Assembly (NCBI RefSeq): GCF_030272615.1 | Contig: NC_081406.1 | Location: 170,259,861 to 170,323,860, forward strand | Source: Cryptomeria japonica | Lineage: Eukaryota > Streptophyta > Pinopsida > Cupressales > Cupressaceae | Direction of reading: 5' to 3' | DNA: 64,000 bases | Shown here: positions 1 to 9,297 of the stretch, one piece after another | Layout of the letters: the number at the start of each line of letters is the position of its first letter | Numbering within the stretch: position 1 is the stretch's first letter | Position numbers and translations under genes: made by a program | Notes under the pieces: generated by a model | The model's input: only the letters and a program-made list of their open reading frames with translations | The model's database searches: none | What the model was told of the DNA's origin: nothing

Positions 1-1140
1 TAAACTTGAATTCTGAAAATTTACTACCGTTATTGAAATATATTTTAAATCTGATTTTTGTGAGTATTACCAACGAAAACACAGAAACATAGATGAACTA
101 TATCAAAATAAAGAATTAATGAATGTTGATATTACTATTAGACAAAATAAGAAACATAGATTTAAAAGAAGATGTGCTCATATCTTTCATCTGTGTATTA
201 TTTTATATGCAAATATGTGCATACATGTGTTACACCTTCTTTTCATCATTTTAATGTTTATTTAATGTTGAAAATGAAAAGATTGTTTTCTTGTTTACAT
301 GTGAATGATAGTGCATGTCATATAATTTAAAGATATTGTATGAAAGGAATAAGCATGCTAGATGAATGAATATGTTAGTCATGTGTTTTATGGGAAAGTA
401 TACATTCTGGGACGGGTGCCAAATATGGGGTTCTAGAGAGTATAGTTTGATTTTCCAAACTATTTTTATTGATATGCGTGGCATTATACTTAGTCGAGTA
501 ACTTATTGACCATTGGAATAGATGGATTCCTTTATGACTCTCTGACATATCCTTGTATTGATCTTGCTTGTTTCTTAAATGAGTTAGAATAAATGAAAAT
601 GCATGTATCATACTAGGCACGCACCAAGATTCCATCTTGCATGTTGAATTCTTCTTGCTAATCAATTCGTGTAGGGTCGGGTATTCTTGATTGATTAAGA
701 ATTTTGGGGAAGCATATGCTTCAAGGTTGGGTGGAAAAAGCACCTAAATCTTGTTTTTGTCTTCATTCAAAGGATTGAATTGAAGATAAATTATGGATTG
801 GAGATCAAAGGATGCATCTCATCTCATTATTGTGTATTATCTTGTAATTGTATATTTAGTTTAAGGAAATTGATTGCCTAAGTTATGCATGTTTCCTAGA
901 AAGAGGAATTGTATGAAGTAATTCTATGAAAGAATATATGTATATTGTAAAGAATATTATGTTATATCTATTTATTCAACTTTAGACTTGTTATTTTTAA
1001 TATTGAACTCGCATATGTAATGACCTTATTAGAATGGCATTATGTGAATGTGGAATGATTTGGGAAAGAAAAATGAATTTATTAAGTAAATTATAAATTT
1101 GTTTGAAGATAAAGAGTTTTCGTTCTTTTATTGAAAGTTA
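1..1140. other. AT-rich intergenic DNA, nothing recognised
   Basis: No protein family, RNA gene or clear repeat is recognisable here. Two minus-strand open stretches (251-484 and 375-743) have no recognisable motif and read as chance ORFs. The segment ends where the first gypsy gag-protease relic becomes alignable to its second copy. Confidence 0.5.
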
Positions 1141-1435
1141 GAACGTTTACGCCTCTACAGTTACAACCACTAACCAATAACCACTGACTAATATCAAGTT
1201 GAATAACAATGCAGATGCAAAAGCAAATGAATCAACATCATGTTTATCTTTCATAACAGGAACATTTTTACCCAATGGAACCTCCAAAATCTCAACCATA
1301 AGTTGAGGACTTGGATCATCAATGCTTTCATTTCCTGTTTCTTCACATTGTACTATTGGTGTATCCTGCGACGTCTGATCTTGATTAGCCTTGATTGCTT
1401 CAAGTTCATGCTTATAATCAACTAACTTGATAGAC

Positions 1436-1448
1436 ATAAGAGACAAAT
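1436..1448. repeat. Left target-site duplication of the LINE
   Basis: The 13-bp sequence ataagagacaaat is repeated exactly at 3206-3218 and occurs once in the uninterrupted paralogous relic (near 5779-5791). This fits target-primed reverse transcription by a LINE. Confidence 0.85.
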
Positions 1449-2921
1449 CTTGAATTCCTATGGTCAGATGGCGAGGGTACTAGGAAGCAATATGCAGTGA
1501 AATGGGAGTGGTGCACTATGCATAAACTATCTGGTGGGATGGGGTTGAAGGACTTGAAACTACAGGGCATTGCCCTCACCTCCAAGTGGATTCTTAAGGC
1601 CATGGAAGGTAATGAGCCATGGAAAGTTCTTATAAGAAATAATATTATATGCTCGGTCCCTAAGAAAGACAAGAAATGGAAATATCTCCCCATTCTTGAC
1701 CTTCTTATGGGACAGTTTGAGGTATCTCCGACTGGATTTGATATCTTTAAGTCCCTATGGAAGGCTTGGGAACATGTGAAACACTTGGTACATATCAAAG
1801 TAAATGGCATTGTACATGGGCATATTGCTGATAACAGATCAATATGGTGGAATCTATTCCATAATGGAAAACCTCTAGCCACTCTCCAAGGCTGTTCTGC
1901 ACTGAAATGTCATAATATGGGTATTAAATACTTTGAGCATCTATTTGAAAATGACCAATTGAGATCGTGGGAGCAACTGACACTTACCTACTCTATCTTG
2001 ACATCCCAGAGCAAGACCTATAACATACTTAAAATGGACTTATCCTCTGCTCTTCCCCCCTCTCACCCCCCTCTCCTCTGCCCCCCCACGTCTGCACTTT
2101 GTTGGACTGATGGCACACCTCTCCCTTCCCTTAAAGCCAAATGCATTTACTCTTCACTCACCGAGGCTGATACCATTTTTATGCACCTTAACAAATGTTG
2201 GGGTTTAAACTGGGAACTAAAGGCCTGGAAAGATAGTCTTTGTAAATTTTGGATGGCTCATAATGAACCAAAAAAACAATTCTTTGGATGGCGCCTACTA
2301 TTAAATAAACTCCCAATAAAAGATAATGAGGGTACTTTCTTAAGTTGTAACATATGCAGAGTGCCTGAAACTGTGAAACATATATTTTTTGAATGCCATT
2401 TTGCAAAAGAAATATGGAGATTGTTTGGTTTTAACTTGGAATCTGTCTCTTTTGAATACATAGATGTTATTCTAGGCTATATCAAGGGTTGTAGGAGAAT
2501 TGCAAATATCTTTTGGTCTTGTTTTTCTTTGGAGCTTCTTTGGCTTATATGGAAGTATCGTAATGATGACATCTTTAATAGCAATACCAGGCACCTCACT
2601 GAGTCTCTTAGGAGACTCATTGTTTACTCTATTTCTATGCAGGTCACTGTTATACTTAAGCTAGATTTGGACAAGTTTGACAGGTGGATCAAGGAGGGGG
2701 CTACTACTATTTACATATGTGAATTATCACACGGATCCACTTGGGAGAGGGATGAACTGGGCAAGGTTGCATTTGAGCAAGCACTGATGGCTTTTATGAG
2801 GCACGTGGAGCGTAGGCATATACACATGGAGATTATTCAGGAGGAAGCTGACCTGATTCGTGAGCGCACCTCCCACCCCCATAAACAAGACATACTTGAT
2901 GGTTGGGTGGAAGTGTGGTAG
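1449..2921 (+). CDS. LINE ORF2 C-terminal fragment with zf-RVT domain (partial)
   Basis: The frame is open from the first base of the insertion to TAG at 2919-2921, about 490 codons without a stop. There is no true start: the upstream part (endonuclease and most of RT) was lost by 5' truncation. The N-terminal part carries the post-RT motif of plant LINEs (FLWSDGEGTRKQYAVKWEWC, then GGMGLKDL). About residues 250-330 form the reverse-transcriptase zinc-binding domain: FFGWRLLLNKLPIKDN, then CNICRVPETVKHIFFEC with the usual C..C...H....C layout. Families with this layout copy their own RNA at a nicked target. This fragment has no catalytic RT core and cannot do so. Confidence 0.8.
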   Translation, partial: LEFLWSDGEGTRKQYAVKWEWCTMHKLSGGMGLKDLKLQGIALTSKWILKAMEGNEPWKVLIRNNIICSVPKKDKKWKYLPILDLLMGQFEVSPTGFDIFKSLWKAWEHVKHLVHIKVNGIVHGHIADNRSIWWNLFHNGKPLATLQGCSALKCHNMGIKYFEHLFENDQLRSWEQLTLTYSILTSQSKTYNILKMDLSSALPPSHPPLLCPPTSALCWTDGTPLPSLKAKCIYSSLTEADTIFMHLNKCWGLNWELKAWKDSLCKFWMAHNEPKKQFFGWRLLLNKLPIKDNEGTFLSCNICRVPETVKHIFFECHFAKEIWRLFGFNLESVSFEYIDVILGYIKGCRRIANIFWSCFSLELLWLIWKYRNDDIFNSNTRHLTESLRRLIVYSISMQVTVILKLDLDKFDRWIKEGATTIYICELSHGSTWERDELGKVAFEQALMAFMRHVERRHIHMEIIQEEADLIRERTSHPHKQDILDGWVEVW

Positions 2922-3205
2922 GATGGAAACTTGGGGTGGGTGGCTTGGATCCCCCCACTGGGAAACAACACTTCACCGGATGCTGAAATCTCATTTTCCT
3001 AGATTGATGCATATGTTTCTTACATAGACTGTTGCTGATATTTTCGTTTACAAATATGTATATCTAATGTAATCATCCTTGTTATAGTGGAGGTGCTCGA
3101 TAATGATATATTTTTGTGCATGCACCTTCCCTTGGTGCCCTTGATACTGCCGAACTCAATTTTTTCTGATTCTATGTAATGGTTTTTATGATATCTAATC
3201 CAAAA
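1449..3205 (+). mobile_element. 5'-truncated LINE (plant L1-type non-LTR retrotransposon)
   Basis: An insertion of about 1.76 kb interrupts gag-protease relic copy 1 and is bounded by a perfect 13-bp direct repeat. It carries the 3' part of a LINE ORF2, about 280 bp of 3' UTR and a short terminal A run (3202-3206) just before the right duplication. The relic at 5345-6900 serves as the empty site, so both borders can be read to the base. The 5' end lies inside the ORF, as is usual for LINE copies that stopped reverse transcription early. The long open frame suggests it is younger than its host relic. Confidence 0.85.
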
Positions 3206-3218
3206 ATAAGAGACAAAT
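3206..3218. repeat. Right target-site duplication of the LINE
   Basis: Exact second copy of the 13-bp ataagagacaaat seen at 1436-1448, directly after the short A run at the LINE 3' end. The gypsy relic resumes without loss at this point. Confidence 0.85.
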
Positions 3219-3360
3219 ATTTACTTGCATTAATCACCCTCTTCAACTATACTGCATTTGCAAAAGACCCATCAGTATTAATCCTATGAGAATACACAAT
3301 ATACTGGGTGTCATATTTAAACAAATAACACTGATTAATTTCCCTGTAGAAAATAGCCTT

Positions 3361-3708
3361 TCATTTATACAAATATGGGCTACCCAACACTATTCCATAG
3401 ACATCTAGTGCAACCATATCAAATTGTACCTCATCAACATACTTACTTGTGATTGCAAACCTTAAAGTACATTGCCTTGTTACTTGCAATTCATTGTTTT
3501 CACAAACCCAACCTAGTGGATAAGGTCTCTTATGTGGTGTAGTTTTAAATCTCGAATTTCTTACAACATTTTTTGAGATTAAGTTAGTTTGGGATCCACT
3601 ATCTATGAGTGCATCAATTTTAGTGTGTTTAGCAACAACCCTTATATGAAAAAGCACATTTCTTTTATTATCTTTAGGGACATCATAGAGTTGACAAATT
3701 AGAAGCAC
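3361..3708 (-). pseudogene. Retropepsin-like domain of gypsy relic copy 1
   Basis: An open stretch of 115 codons carries the aspartic protease active-site motif ALIDSGSQTNLIS and the downstream hydrophobic strand DMVALDVYGIVLGSPYLY. In LTR retrotransposons this domain works as a homodimer that cuts the Gag-Pol precursor. The catalytic Asp-Ser-Gly is intact here, but gag on one side and the linker on the other are broken by a frameshift and by the LINE. The paralogous domain in copy 2 is at 6122-6364. Confidence 0.7.
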
Positions 3709-3861
3709 AATTTAAAACAAAAACATTAGCAATAAAATCTTTACCTTTCAATCCCATTGCTGTTATCTTAGTTTCATCTTTAGACTCTAAACCAAGATCC
3801 ATAACAACATTAAGAACCTTCTCCTTACATTTATGTTTTCGAGCCCATTTTAGCTTCAATT

Positions 3862-4167
3862 CTAGATGCAGCTACCAAAAATTATCTTCATCATGCCCTT
3901 TCTATCACAATGAGAGCATGTGAGTTGATCATCCTTCTTCTTAATGGTAGTTGTCTTCTTTCCTTTTCCTATCTCTGCAGCCTTAGATGAATTTTGTACA
4001 AAAATTTCATTGTCAATATTCTTACCCCTAGACTCTAGATGTGTGGCTTGAACAAATACCTCATCCAAATTACTATGGCTCATCATTAAGATTGTATGTC
4101 TTAGGTAAGTATGCAAACCAACTATGTACTTAAGCAGTGTATCCTGATTATATAATGAAACATTCAA
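3862..4167 (-). pseudogene. Gag fragment with frameshifted zinc knuckle, copy 1
   Basis: This 101-codon stretch is the 3' half of a gypsy Gag. It contains NLDEVFVQATHLESRGKN, a lysine-rich basic patch (GKGKKTTTIKKK) and the first half of a CCHC knuckle (CSHCDRKG). The reading frame is then lost, so the His and last Cys are missing from this frame. Copy 2 keeps the complete knuckle CSHCDRKGHDEDHC. The knuckle normally binds the element RNA during packaging. Confidence 0.7.
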
Positions 4168-4221
4168 AGCAATAGCTCATTTTCTAAACTCATTAGTGTA
4201 ATCTTGAACAAACTGACCCTT

Positions 4222-4272
4222 AGAAGAAGAAGAAGAAGAAGAAGAAGAAGAAGAAGAAGAAGAAGAAGAAGA
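4222..4272. repeat. (AGA)17 microsatellite
   Basis: A pure run of 17 AGA units lies exactly where gypsy relic copy 1 stops aligning to copy 2 (4221). It probably marks a rearrangement breakpoint or a later expansion at one. Confidence 0.9.
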
Positions 4273-4275
4273 CTA

Positions 4276-4391
4276 TGTCTTTGAGTCCCTCTCCAATAGA
4301 GTGACCGATCCTTGATTATGCTCTAGAAAAATGTGTCTTTGAGTCCCTCTCCAATAGAGTGACCGATCCTTGATTATGCTCTAGAAAAATG
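4276..4391. repeat. 58-bp tandem duplication
   Basis: Two adjacent, near-identical 58-bp units (starting at 4276 and 4334), each beginning tgtctttgag and ending ctctagaaaaatg. No coding content is recognised. Confidence 0.85.
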
Positions 4392-4582
4392 TTACAAGGT
4401 CTTCAACTTGTTACAAAGTCTTCTTACATCTCCTCAGACGATAATAAATTCCAAATGTCCTCCAAAAAGTACAACAAGCTTAACTTCAAGCTCCCAATGC
4501 GCAGAGATAAAAAATTTACTATCAAAAGCTAACTCTCCAAATTGCTCTTCTCTCCAAAAACTCTCACAATTCTTTAATTCCA

Positions 4583-5295
4583 ACTCACAACTTACCCCCC
4601 ATACACAAATTTCACCCAATATGGCTTAAAACCATGTGATTTAGAAAATCATTCATATGTCCCATTTATAACATGTAATCTGTGAGAATCCCCCTAATTT
4701 TAAAATAGTCTTGTCCCATTTATAACATGTAATCTGTGAGAATCCCCCTAATTTTAAAATAGTCTTCTTAAAATAAACCTAACCCTTTAATTCCATGGCT
4801 CTTATAATTTTGAGCCTTACATATTTTAGAAACCTTAACAATAATATCTATTTTGAACTTTGCAAATATTATGGTTGAGTTTGGTTTTACTTAGGCTTTT
4901 CCATGATAAACACAGTTTATATGTGGGGGGGATTGGGTTGAACTCGAGCCCTCCTCTTGCAGTCCAAGCATAAAATCCATACAAAAAGGATTACATTTTT
5001 TTATCAACTCTGAAACCGTCGTGGGTGTAGTGGTGTTGAGGGAATTGTGGGAAGCGTGGGGGTCGGGTTTGAACCGCTTGACCCCTATTTATAATATCAA
5101 ATCTCCATTGTATTCCTTTAAATATATCTTCTCACAAGCTGATTCTTTATAAGTCACTTGCTCTAGCGCTGGAGATTTAAAATAGGAGATGAGAGGTTGG
5201 GGGTTCGAATCCACCTACCCATATTTTGGTAAACCAATAACTGACGCTGAAACTATTGCAATATTATCAATTTTTGGTGGAAAAACTTATCCACC
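4583..5295 (+). repeat. Dispersed repeat E, copy 1, with tRNA-like box A/B motifs
   Basis: This segment matches 24452-25094 in the same orientation, from ctcacaacttacccc to aaacttatccacc. It has an internal 54-bp tandem duplication (units starting at 4661 and 4715) absent from copy 2. Two sites look like RNA polymerase III B boxes: gggtttgaaccgc at 5065-5077 and gggttcgaatcc at 5211-5222. Each has a weak A-box-like stretch 35-50 bp upstream (gggtgtagtggtgttgag at 5023-5040; ctctagcgctggag at 5161-5174). A tRNA-derived, perhaps dimeric SINE is one reading, but no poly(A) end or target duplication was found, so the class is open. Confidence 0.5.
4661..4766. repeat. 54-bp tandem duplication inside dispersed repeat E
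   Basis: Two near-perfect units start at 4661 and 4715 with cccatttataacatgtaatc. Repeat copy 2 near 24530 has a single unit, so the duplication arose in this copy. Confidence 0.85.
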
Positions 5296-6121
5296 TGGAT
5301 CAATCTTCCCCACTAGAGAAGTTTTTGATGTTCAAAAGTTGCATTTATTTATAAATTAAGTGAGGGAATGGCCTCCCCACTTGTCCTGTATCATTTGTCC
5401 ATTTGTACACTTGGTTCATCACCATCACCACAATCAAAACTGCGACAATCTTGTTGAACATATGCATCATTCTATCACTTCCATAAGCAACTACATCAAC
5501 TATTATAGCCATTTACTGATAACCATTGACCAATATCAAGTTGAATAACAATGCAAATACAAAAGTGAATGAATCAACAACATGTTTATCTTTCACAATA
5601 TGAAGTTTTTAACCCAAAGCAACCTCCAAACTCTCAACCATAAGTTGAGGTCATGGATCATCAATGTTTTTATTTCCTATTTCTTCATGTTGTACTGTTG
5701 GTGTATCCTATGACATCTGATCTTGATTAGCCTTGATTGCTTCAAGTTCATGCCTAGAATCACCTGACTTGACATACATAAGAGACAAATATTTACTTGC
5801 ATTAATCACCCTCTTCAACTGCCTTGTATTTGAAAATGACCCATCAGTCTTAATTCTATGAGAGTGTACAAATATTGGGTGCCATATTTTTAACAAATGA
5901 TACTGATTAAATTTCTACCGAGTTCCATATTTAAATAAATTATACTTATTATATTACCTATAGAAAATAGCCTTTCGATCATACAAATATGGGCTACCCA
6001 ACACTATCCCACATACATCTAGTGGAACCACATCAAACTATACCTCGTCAACATACTTACTTGTGGTTGTGAACCTTAAAGTGCATTGCCTTGTTACTTG
6101 CAATTCACTATTTTCACAAAC

Positions 6122-6364
6122 TCAACCTAGTGGATAAGGTCTCTTATGTGGTGTCGTTTTCAATCCCAAATTCCTTACATCATCTTTTGAGATTAATTTA
6201 GTTTGGGATCCACTATCTATGATTACATCAATTTTAGTGTGTTTAGCAACAACCCTTATATGAAAAAGCTCATTTCTTTTCTTATCTTCACGGACATCAT
6301 ATAATTGAGAAGTAGAAACACAATTGGCAACATAAACATCAACAATATAAGCTTTACCTTTCAA
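6122..6364 (-). pseudogene. Retropepsin-like domain of gypsy relic copy 2
   Basis: An 80-codon open stretch with the active-site motif VIIDSGSQTKLIS, closed by a stop after HKRPYPLG where copy 1 reads on (WVCENNELQ). The catalytic triplet is kept but the domain is truncated by that stop, so it is inactive as it stands. Confidence 0.65.
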
Positions 6365-6456
6365 ATCATTCTTGTTATCCTAGTTTCATCTTCAAACTTT
6401 GAACCAAGATCCATAACAACATTAACAACCTTCTCCTTACCTTTCTATTTTCAAGC

Positions 6457-6780
6457 TCATTTTAGCTTCAATTTTGGATGCAGATGCCAGCAGTGATCTT
6501 CATCATGCCCTTTCCTGTCACAATGAGAACATGTGAGTTGATCATCCTTCTTCTTAATGCTAGTTGTCTTCTTCCCTTTTCCTGTCTCTAGCATCTTAGA
6601 TGACTTTTGTAAAAGATTTTCATTGTCGATATTCTTACCTCTAGACTCTAGATGTGTGGCTTGAACACATACCTCATCCAAATTACTAGGGCTCAACATT
6701 AAGATAGTATGTCTTAGGTAAGTATTCAAACCACCTATGTACTTAAGTAGTGTATCCTGAGTATACAATAAAACATTCAA
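6457..6780 (-). pseudogene. Gag C-terminal half with intact CCHC knuckle, copy 2
   Basis: A 107-codon open stretch with YLRHTILMLSPSNLDEVCVQ, a lysine-rich segment and the full zinc knuckle CSHCDRKGHDEDHC (CX2CX4HX4C) followed by a basic tail. This is the RNA-binding end of a gypsy Gag. Upstream gag codons continue to about 6900 past an in-frame stop. Confidence 0.7.
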
Positions 6781-6900
6781 AGCAATAGCCCATTTTCTAA
6801 ACTCAAGGGTCTAATCTTGGATGGACTGACCCTTAGCTTGCCTAAATGTTTGCCAGTTCATTGTCAATTGTTCTTGTAGCATCATAAAATTGCGACCCTT

Positions 6901-7684
6901 GCAATTTTCACCATATTTTAGGTCCTCACCTTGTAGACAACATTTCCCTACTCAATTAGGACCCCTCTCTACATCATCCTTCTGAATTTCCCCCTGTTTG
7001 AGCTCTTACACTTCCTTGTGACCTTGTCCAAGCCCCAAAATAGGGCAGGGTAGGGGCGTGGCACCCCTGTCCCCCCTCTTTGTGTGGCCCCAAAATGGGT
7101 CCATCTGACCCTTGACCCTAATTCACTCTTCAGGATTCAAATTCCCCTATATTGGCCTTCGGTGAGATGAAAATTAATTCTCCTAGGAAAGTATAAAAAG
7201 GGATCTAATCCTCTCATATACATAAGCAAAAATTCAGAAGATAAGCAAAAATTCAAGAGGAGGCCTTCATTATCGTCATCAAGCATCCATCAAGTCTTCT
7301 TCTTCATTCATCCATTGAAGCAACATTACAACATTCATTTGCAAGCATGTGTGTGTGTTAGGGTTTTGTCTTGTTACATGCCATTTCATGTAAGACTTGT
7401 GATTACATTCAACAAGCAAAGCAACCATCATCAACAAATTGTAGATCTAGAAGGTATACATTTCCATTATTTATGTTTAAACATTTGCAATTACTTTCTT
7501 TCAAGGTTGATTCCTCAACCGAGGTTTGACTAAGGAAAACCCCTATCAACAACCCTTCGTCCCTATTTTTTTTTGTGTAGGTTGTAGGTGCGCAGCTATA
7601 ACTGCATAGTTAAGCTCCAATTGCAAATTACATTGCTTATAAAATTCAATTCTTTTATTGTCTCGTTTAATTTACAAATCAAAA
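6901..7684 (+). repeat. LTR-like fragment with core promoter
   Basis: This non-coding stretch has the look of a plant gypsy LTR. A C-rich part (7020-7110) is followed by a TATA-like gtataaaaaggg at 7191-7202, then CAAAAATTC and CATCA-rich transcribed-leader-type sequence and a T-run plus gtgtaggt motif near 7570-7590. Its 3' end abuts the Tat element LTR at 7685. No second copy with clear ends is in the window, so it could be a solo or truncated LTR; the assignment rests on style and is tentative. Confidence 0.35.
7191..7202 (+). promoter_or_regulatory. TATA-box-like motif in LTR fragment
   Basis: The sequence gtataaaaaggg fits a plant TATA box. It sits about 500 bp before the end of the LTR-like fragment. 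Confidence 0.35.
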
Positions 7685-8191
7685 TGTAGACACCTAAAAC
7701 TGGCACAACTAATTAAATGGATTTTATTCATTTAATCATCATTAAATCACCTATTAATTAAATTAAGATTTAATTAATATCCCTATCCTTCTAATCGCCT
7801 ATTAATTAAATTAAGATTTAATTAATATTCCCTTCTTCTACCTAAACTATTTAATTAAATACCCCCCTCCCCCCTCTAGCCATTTTAATTAAATTAAAAA
7901 TATCAATTTATACCATTTCCCATTTTAATTAAATCTACATTTAATTAAAATCTCCTTTGCATCTAAATAAATCAAAATTTATTTGTAAATCCCCCCCCCC
8001 ACTTGCAAATTCCTACAAATGCAAGTTGCATCCTCTTTTGGCTAAATTAAATCTTTTTAAGTTACTCAAATTCCTATTTTCCCTCACCCACTTGCTAAAT
8101 CCTACATTTCACACTTGCCCTCCTAGTTTCTTCTATAATCCCTCTAATCCTCCATTAATTAGCCTAATTCTCCTCATCATGTCCAATCCCT

Positions 8192-8219
8192 AAATTTGGG
8201 GAGTCACTTCCCCAAATTT
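8192..8219. promoter_or_regulatory. Conserved LTR hairpin
   Basis: Arms AAATTTGGGGA (8192-8202) and TCCCCAAATTT (8209-8219) are perfect inverse complements around a 6-base loop. The same hairpin with the same loop occurs in the 3' LTR at 22405-22432. The function is unknown. Confidence 0.6.
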
Positions 8220-8667
8220 GGAGAAAGTCTTCAAAATGCATTTAAGACCTCCTTTCAAAATGATAACTTGTTGAATACCCCCAAATTTGTAAGGCTCTTA
8301 CAAAGTTGTCCCCTAGACCACTTGTGGTTTTCCTCTTGAAGCAAGTTAGCCTCCAAAGTCTTCAAAAGGTATTTAATGCCTCTTACAAGCCCACACCACT
8401 AACCGATGATGGTTGTCCACTTGACCATCTTTTATCCTTGCACAAGAGTTTACCTCTTGGACAATGGTCTGCTTCCTTGGATAAAGCATTATCCAATAAT
8501 GTCACCCCTTGAATCCTTCCCTAATGCTCGCTTAGCATCTCTTAAGCCCTCTCAAGATGATATTTGTCAACTTGGGATTGGATTGAATCCCTCACATGGA
8601 TTGATAACTTTCAATCCTAGCCCTTGTTGAGATTACTCAGTCTCAACCATCCATTTCTTTATTTTCT

Positions 8668-8676
8668 CTATAAATA
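8668..8676 (+). promoter_or_regulatory. TATA box of the 5' LTR
   Basis: ctataaata within tctctataaatagagc, about 600 bp before the LTR end. The same motif sits at 22903-22911 in the 3' LTR, so it probably sets the start of the element transcript. Confidence 0.6.
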
Positions 8677-9279
8677 GAGCATATTTTTTCAATCTAAGGA
8701 TACATCCACTTTTATTGCATCCAATCTATAATCTAATTGTGTGTTGCAGGTTATCAAGGAGCTCAATCCCCATCACCAAGCATTTAGGCCATTTTAATTG
8801 CATTATAGCTTAGTTCTTTTCATACATGTTAGAATATCTTGCTAGCTTAATTCATATCATTTTCATGGCATTCTCATATCTCATCCTCATATTAGCCTAA
8901 TTAGTTTACTTAATCTTTCAATTTGGAACTCATTTCATATCTTCATCTTGCATCTTGTATCTTTATCCATCATCTCATCCTAGCTAGGATCTTAGTTGTA
9001 GTCATTTGTATCCTAGAATCATAATTCATAACTCGTTCTCTAGGTTGTCATCTTGAGGATCAAGTGCTCTTCCAAGTGAGGGACATCTTGAATCTTAGAG
9101 ATCTTTAGAGATAGAGGAGCATGGGACTGGCTTAGCAATCTTACGATTTCTTGGAGTAACAATTAGATTAGTTTGTATTTTCGATCTCTTGATTTCACTA
9201 GCGTAATGTCTCATGTGTATGTGTGATTTGTGTTTTCTTGCAGGTGTAGGCATCCTACACATTTTAACCACACATTAAT

Positions 9280-9297
9280 TGGCGCCCACCGTGGGGC
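9280..9297 (+). other. Primer-binding site of the Tat-type element
   Basis: TGGCGCCCACCGTGGGGC lies five bases after the 5' LTR end. TGGCGCC-type sites are common in plant gypsy elements and pair with the 3' end of a host tRNA (tRNA-Asp in several of them); the exact tRNA here is not established. Confidence 0.75.

Larger units (their letters stand above)
1141..4221 (-). pseudogene. Ty3/gypsy gag-protease relic, copy 1 (split by a LINE)
   Basis: This is a decayed minus-strand fragment of an LTR-retrotransposon polyprotein. Read on the minus strand it runs from a gag segment (about 4221-3862, LLKYIVGLHTYLRHTIL) through a broken zinc knuckle to a retropepsin-like domain (about 3708-3361), then a linker that resumes beyond the LINE (1446-1147, motif HELEAIKANQDQ). 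A second copy lies at about 5345-6900 and aligns along nearly the whole length. The knuckle in this copy loses frame after CSHCDRKG, whereas copy 2 keeps the canonical CX2CX4HX4C. No RT or integrase is seen. The 5' side of gag is replaced by an AGA microsatellite at 4222. The relic cannot make a working product. Confidence 0.75.
5345..6900 (-). pseudogene. Ty3/gypsy gag-protease relic, copy 2
   Basis: Minus-strand paralogue of the relic at 1141-4221, not interrupted by a LINE. From the 5' side it shows a gag segment (from about 6900; MLQEQLTMNWQTFRQAKGQ, then LLKYIGGLNTYLRHTIL), a basic patch, a complete zinc knuckle (about 6540-6490), a retropepsin domain (6364-6122) and a linker ending in HELEAIKANQDQ near 5720. 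Several in-frame stops follow the protease. Beyond the linker a hydrophobic stretch (KIVAVLIVVMVMNQ) runs to a stop near 5357. RT, RNase H and integrase are absent. It reaches further into gag than copy 1, which is cut by the AGA microsatellite. Confidence 0.75.
7685..9274 (+). repeat. 5' LTR of the Tat-type element
   Basis: The LTR starts TGTAGACACC and ends CACACA just before the primer-binding site. It aligns with 22019-23510 over most of its length, with indels, including a stretch near 7940-8080 missing from the 3' LTR. Its first 300 bp are rich in TTTAATTAAAT-type palindromes. It carries an 11-bp inverted repeat (8192-8219) and a TATA box (8668-8676), both conserved in the other LTR. 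Confidence 0.85.

Noticed and set aside
375-743. 122-codon minus-strand ORF
   Set aside because: No recognisable motif and no neighbouring gene support; consistent with chance.
1497-1499. GTG at 1497 as start of the LINE protein
   Set aside because: The frame is open upstream to the insertion border and the homologous protein continues there, so this is an internal codon of a truncated ORF.
5205-5230. A tRNA gene suggested by ggttcgaatcc
   Set aside because: No acceptor-stem pairing, anticodon arm or overall cloverleaf could be built around it; better treated as a B-box-like motif.
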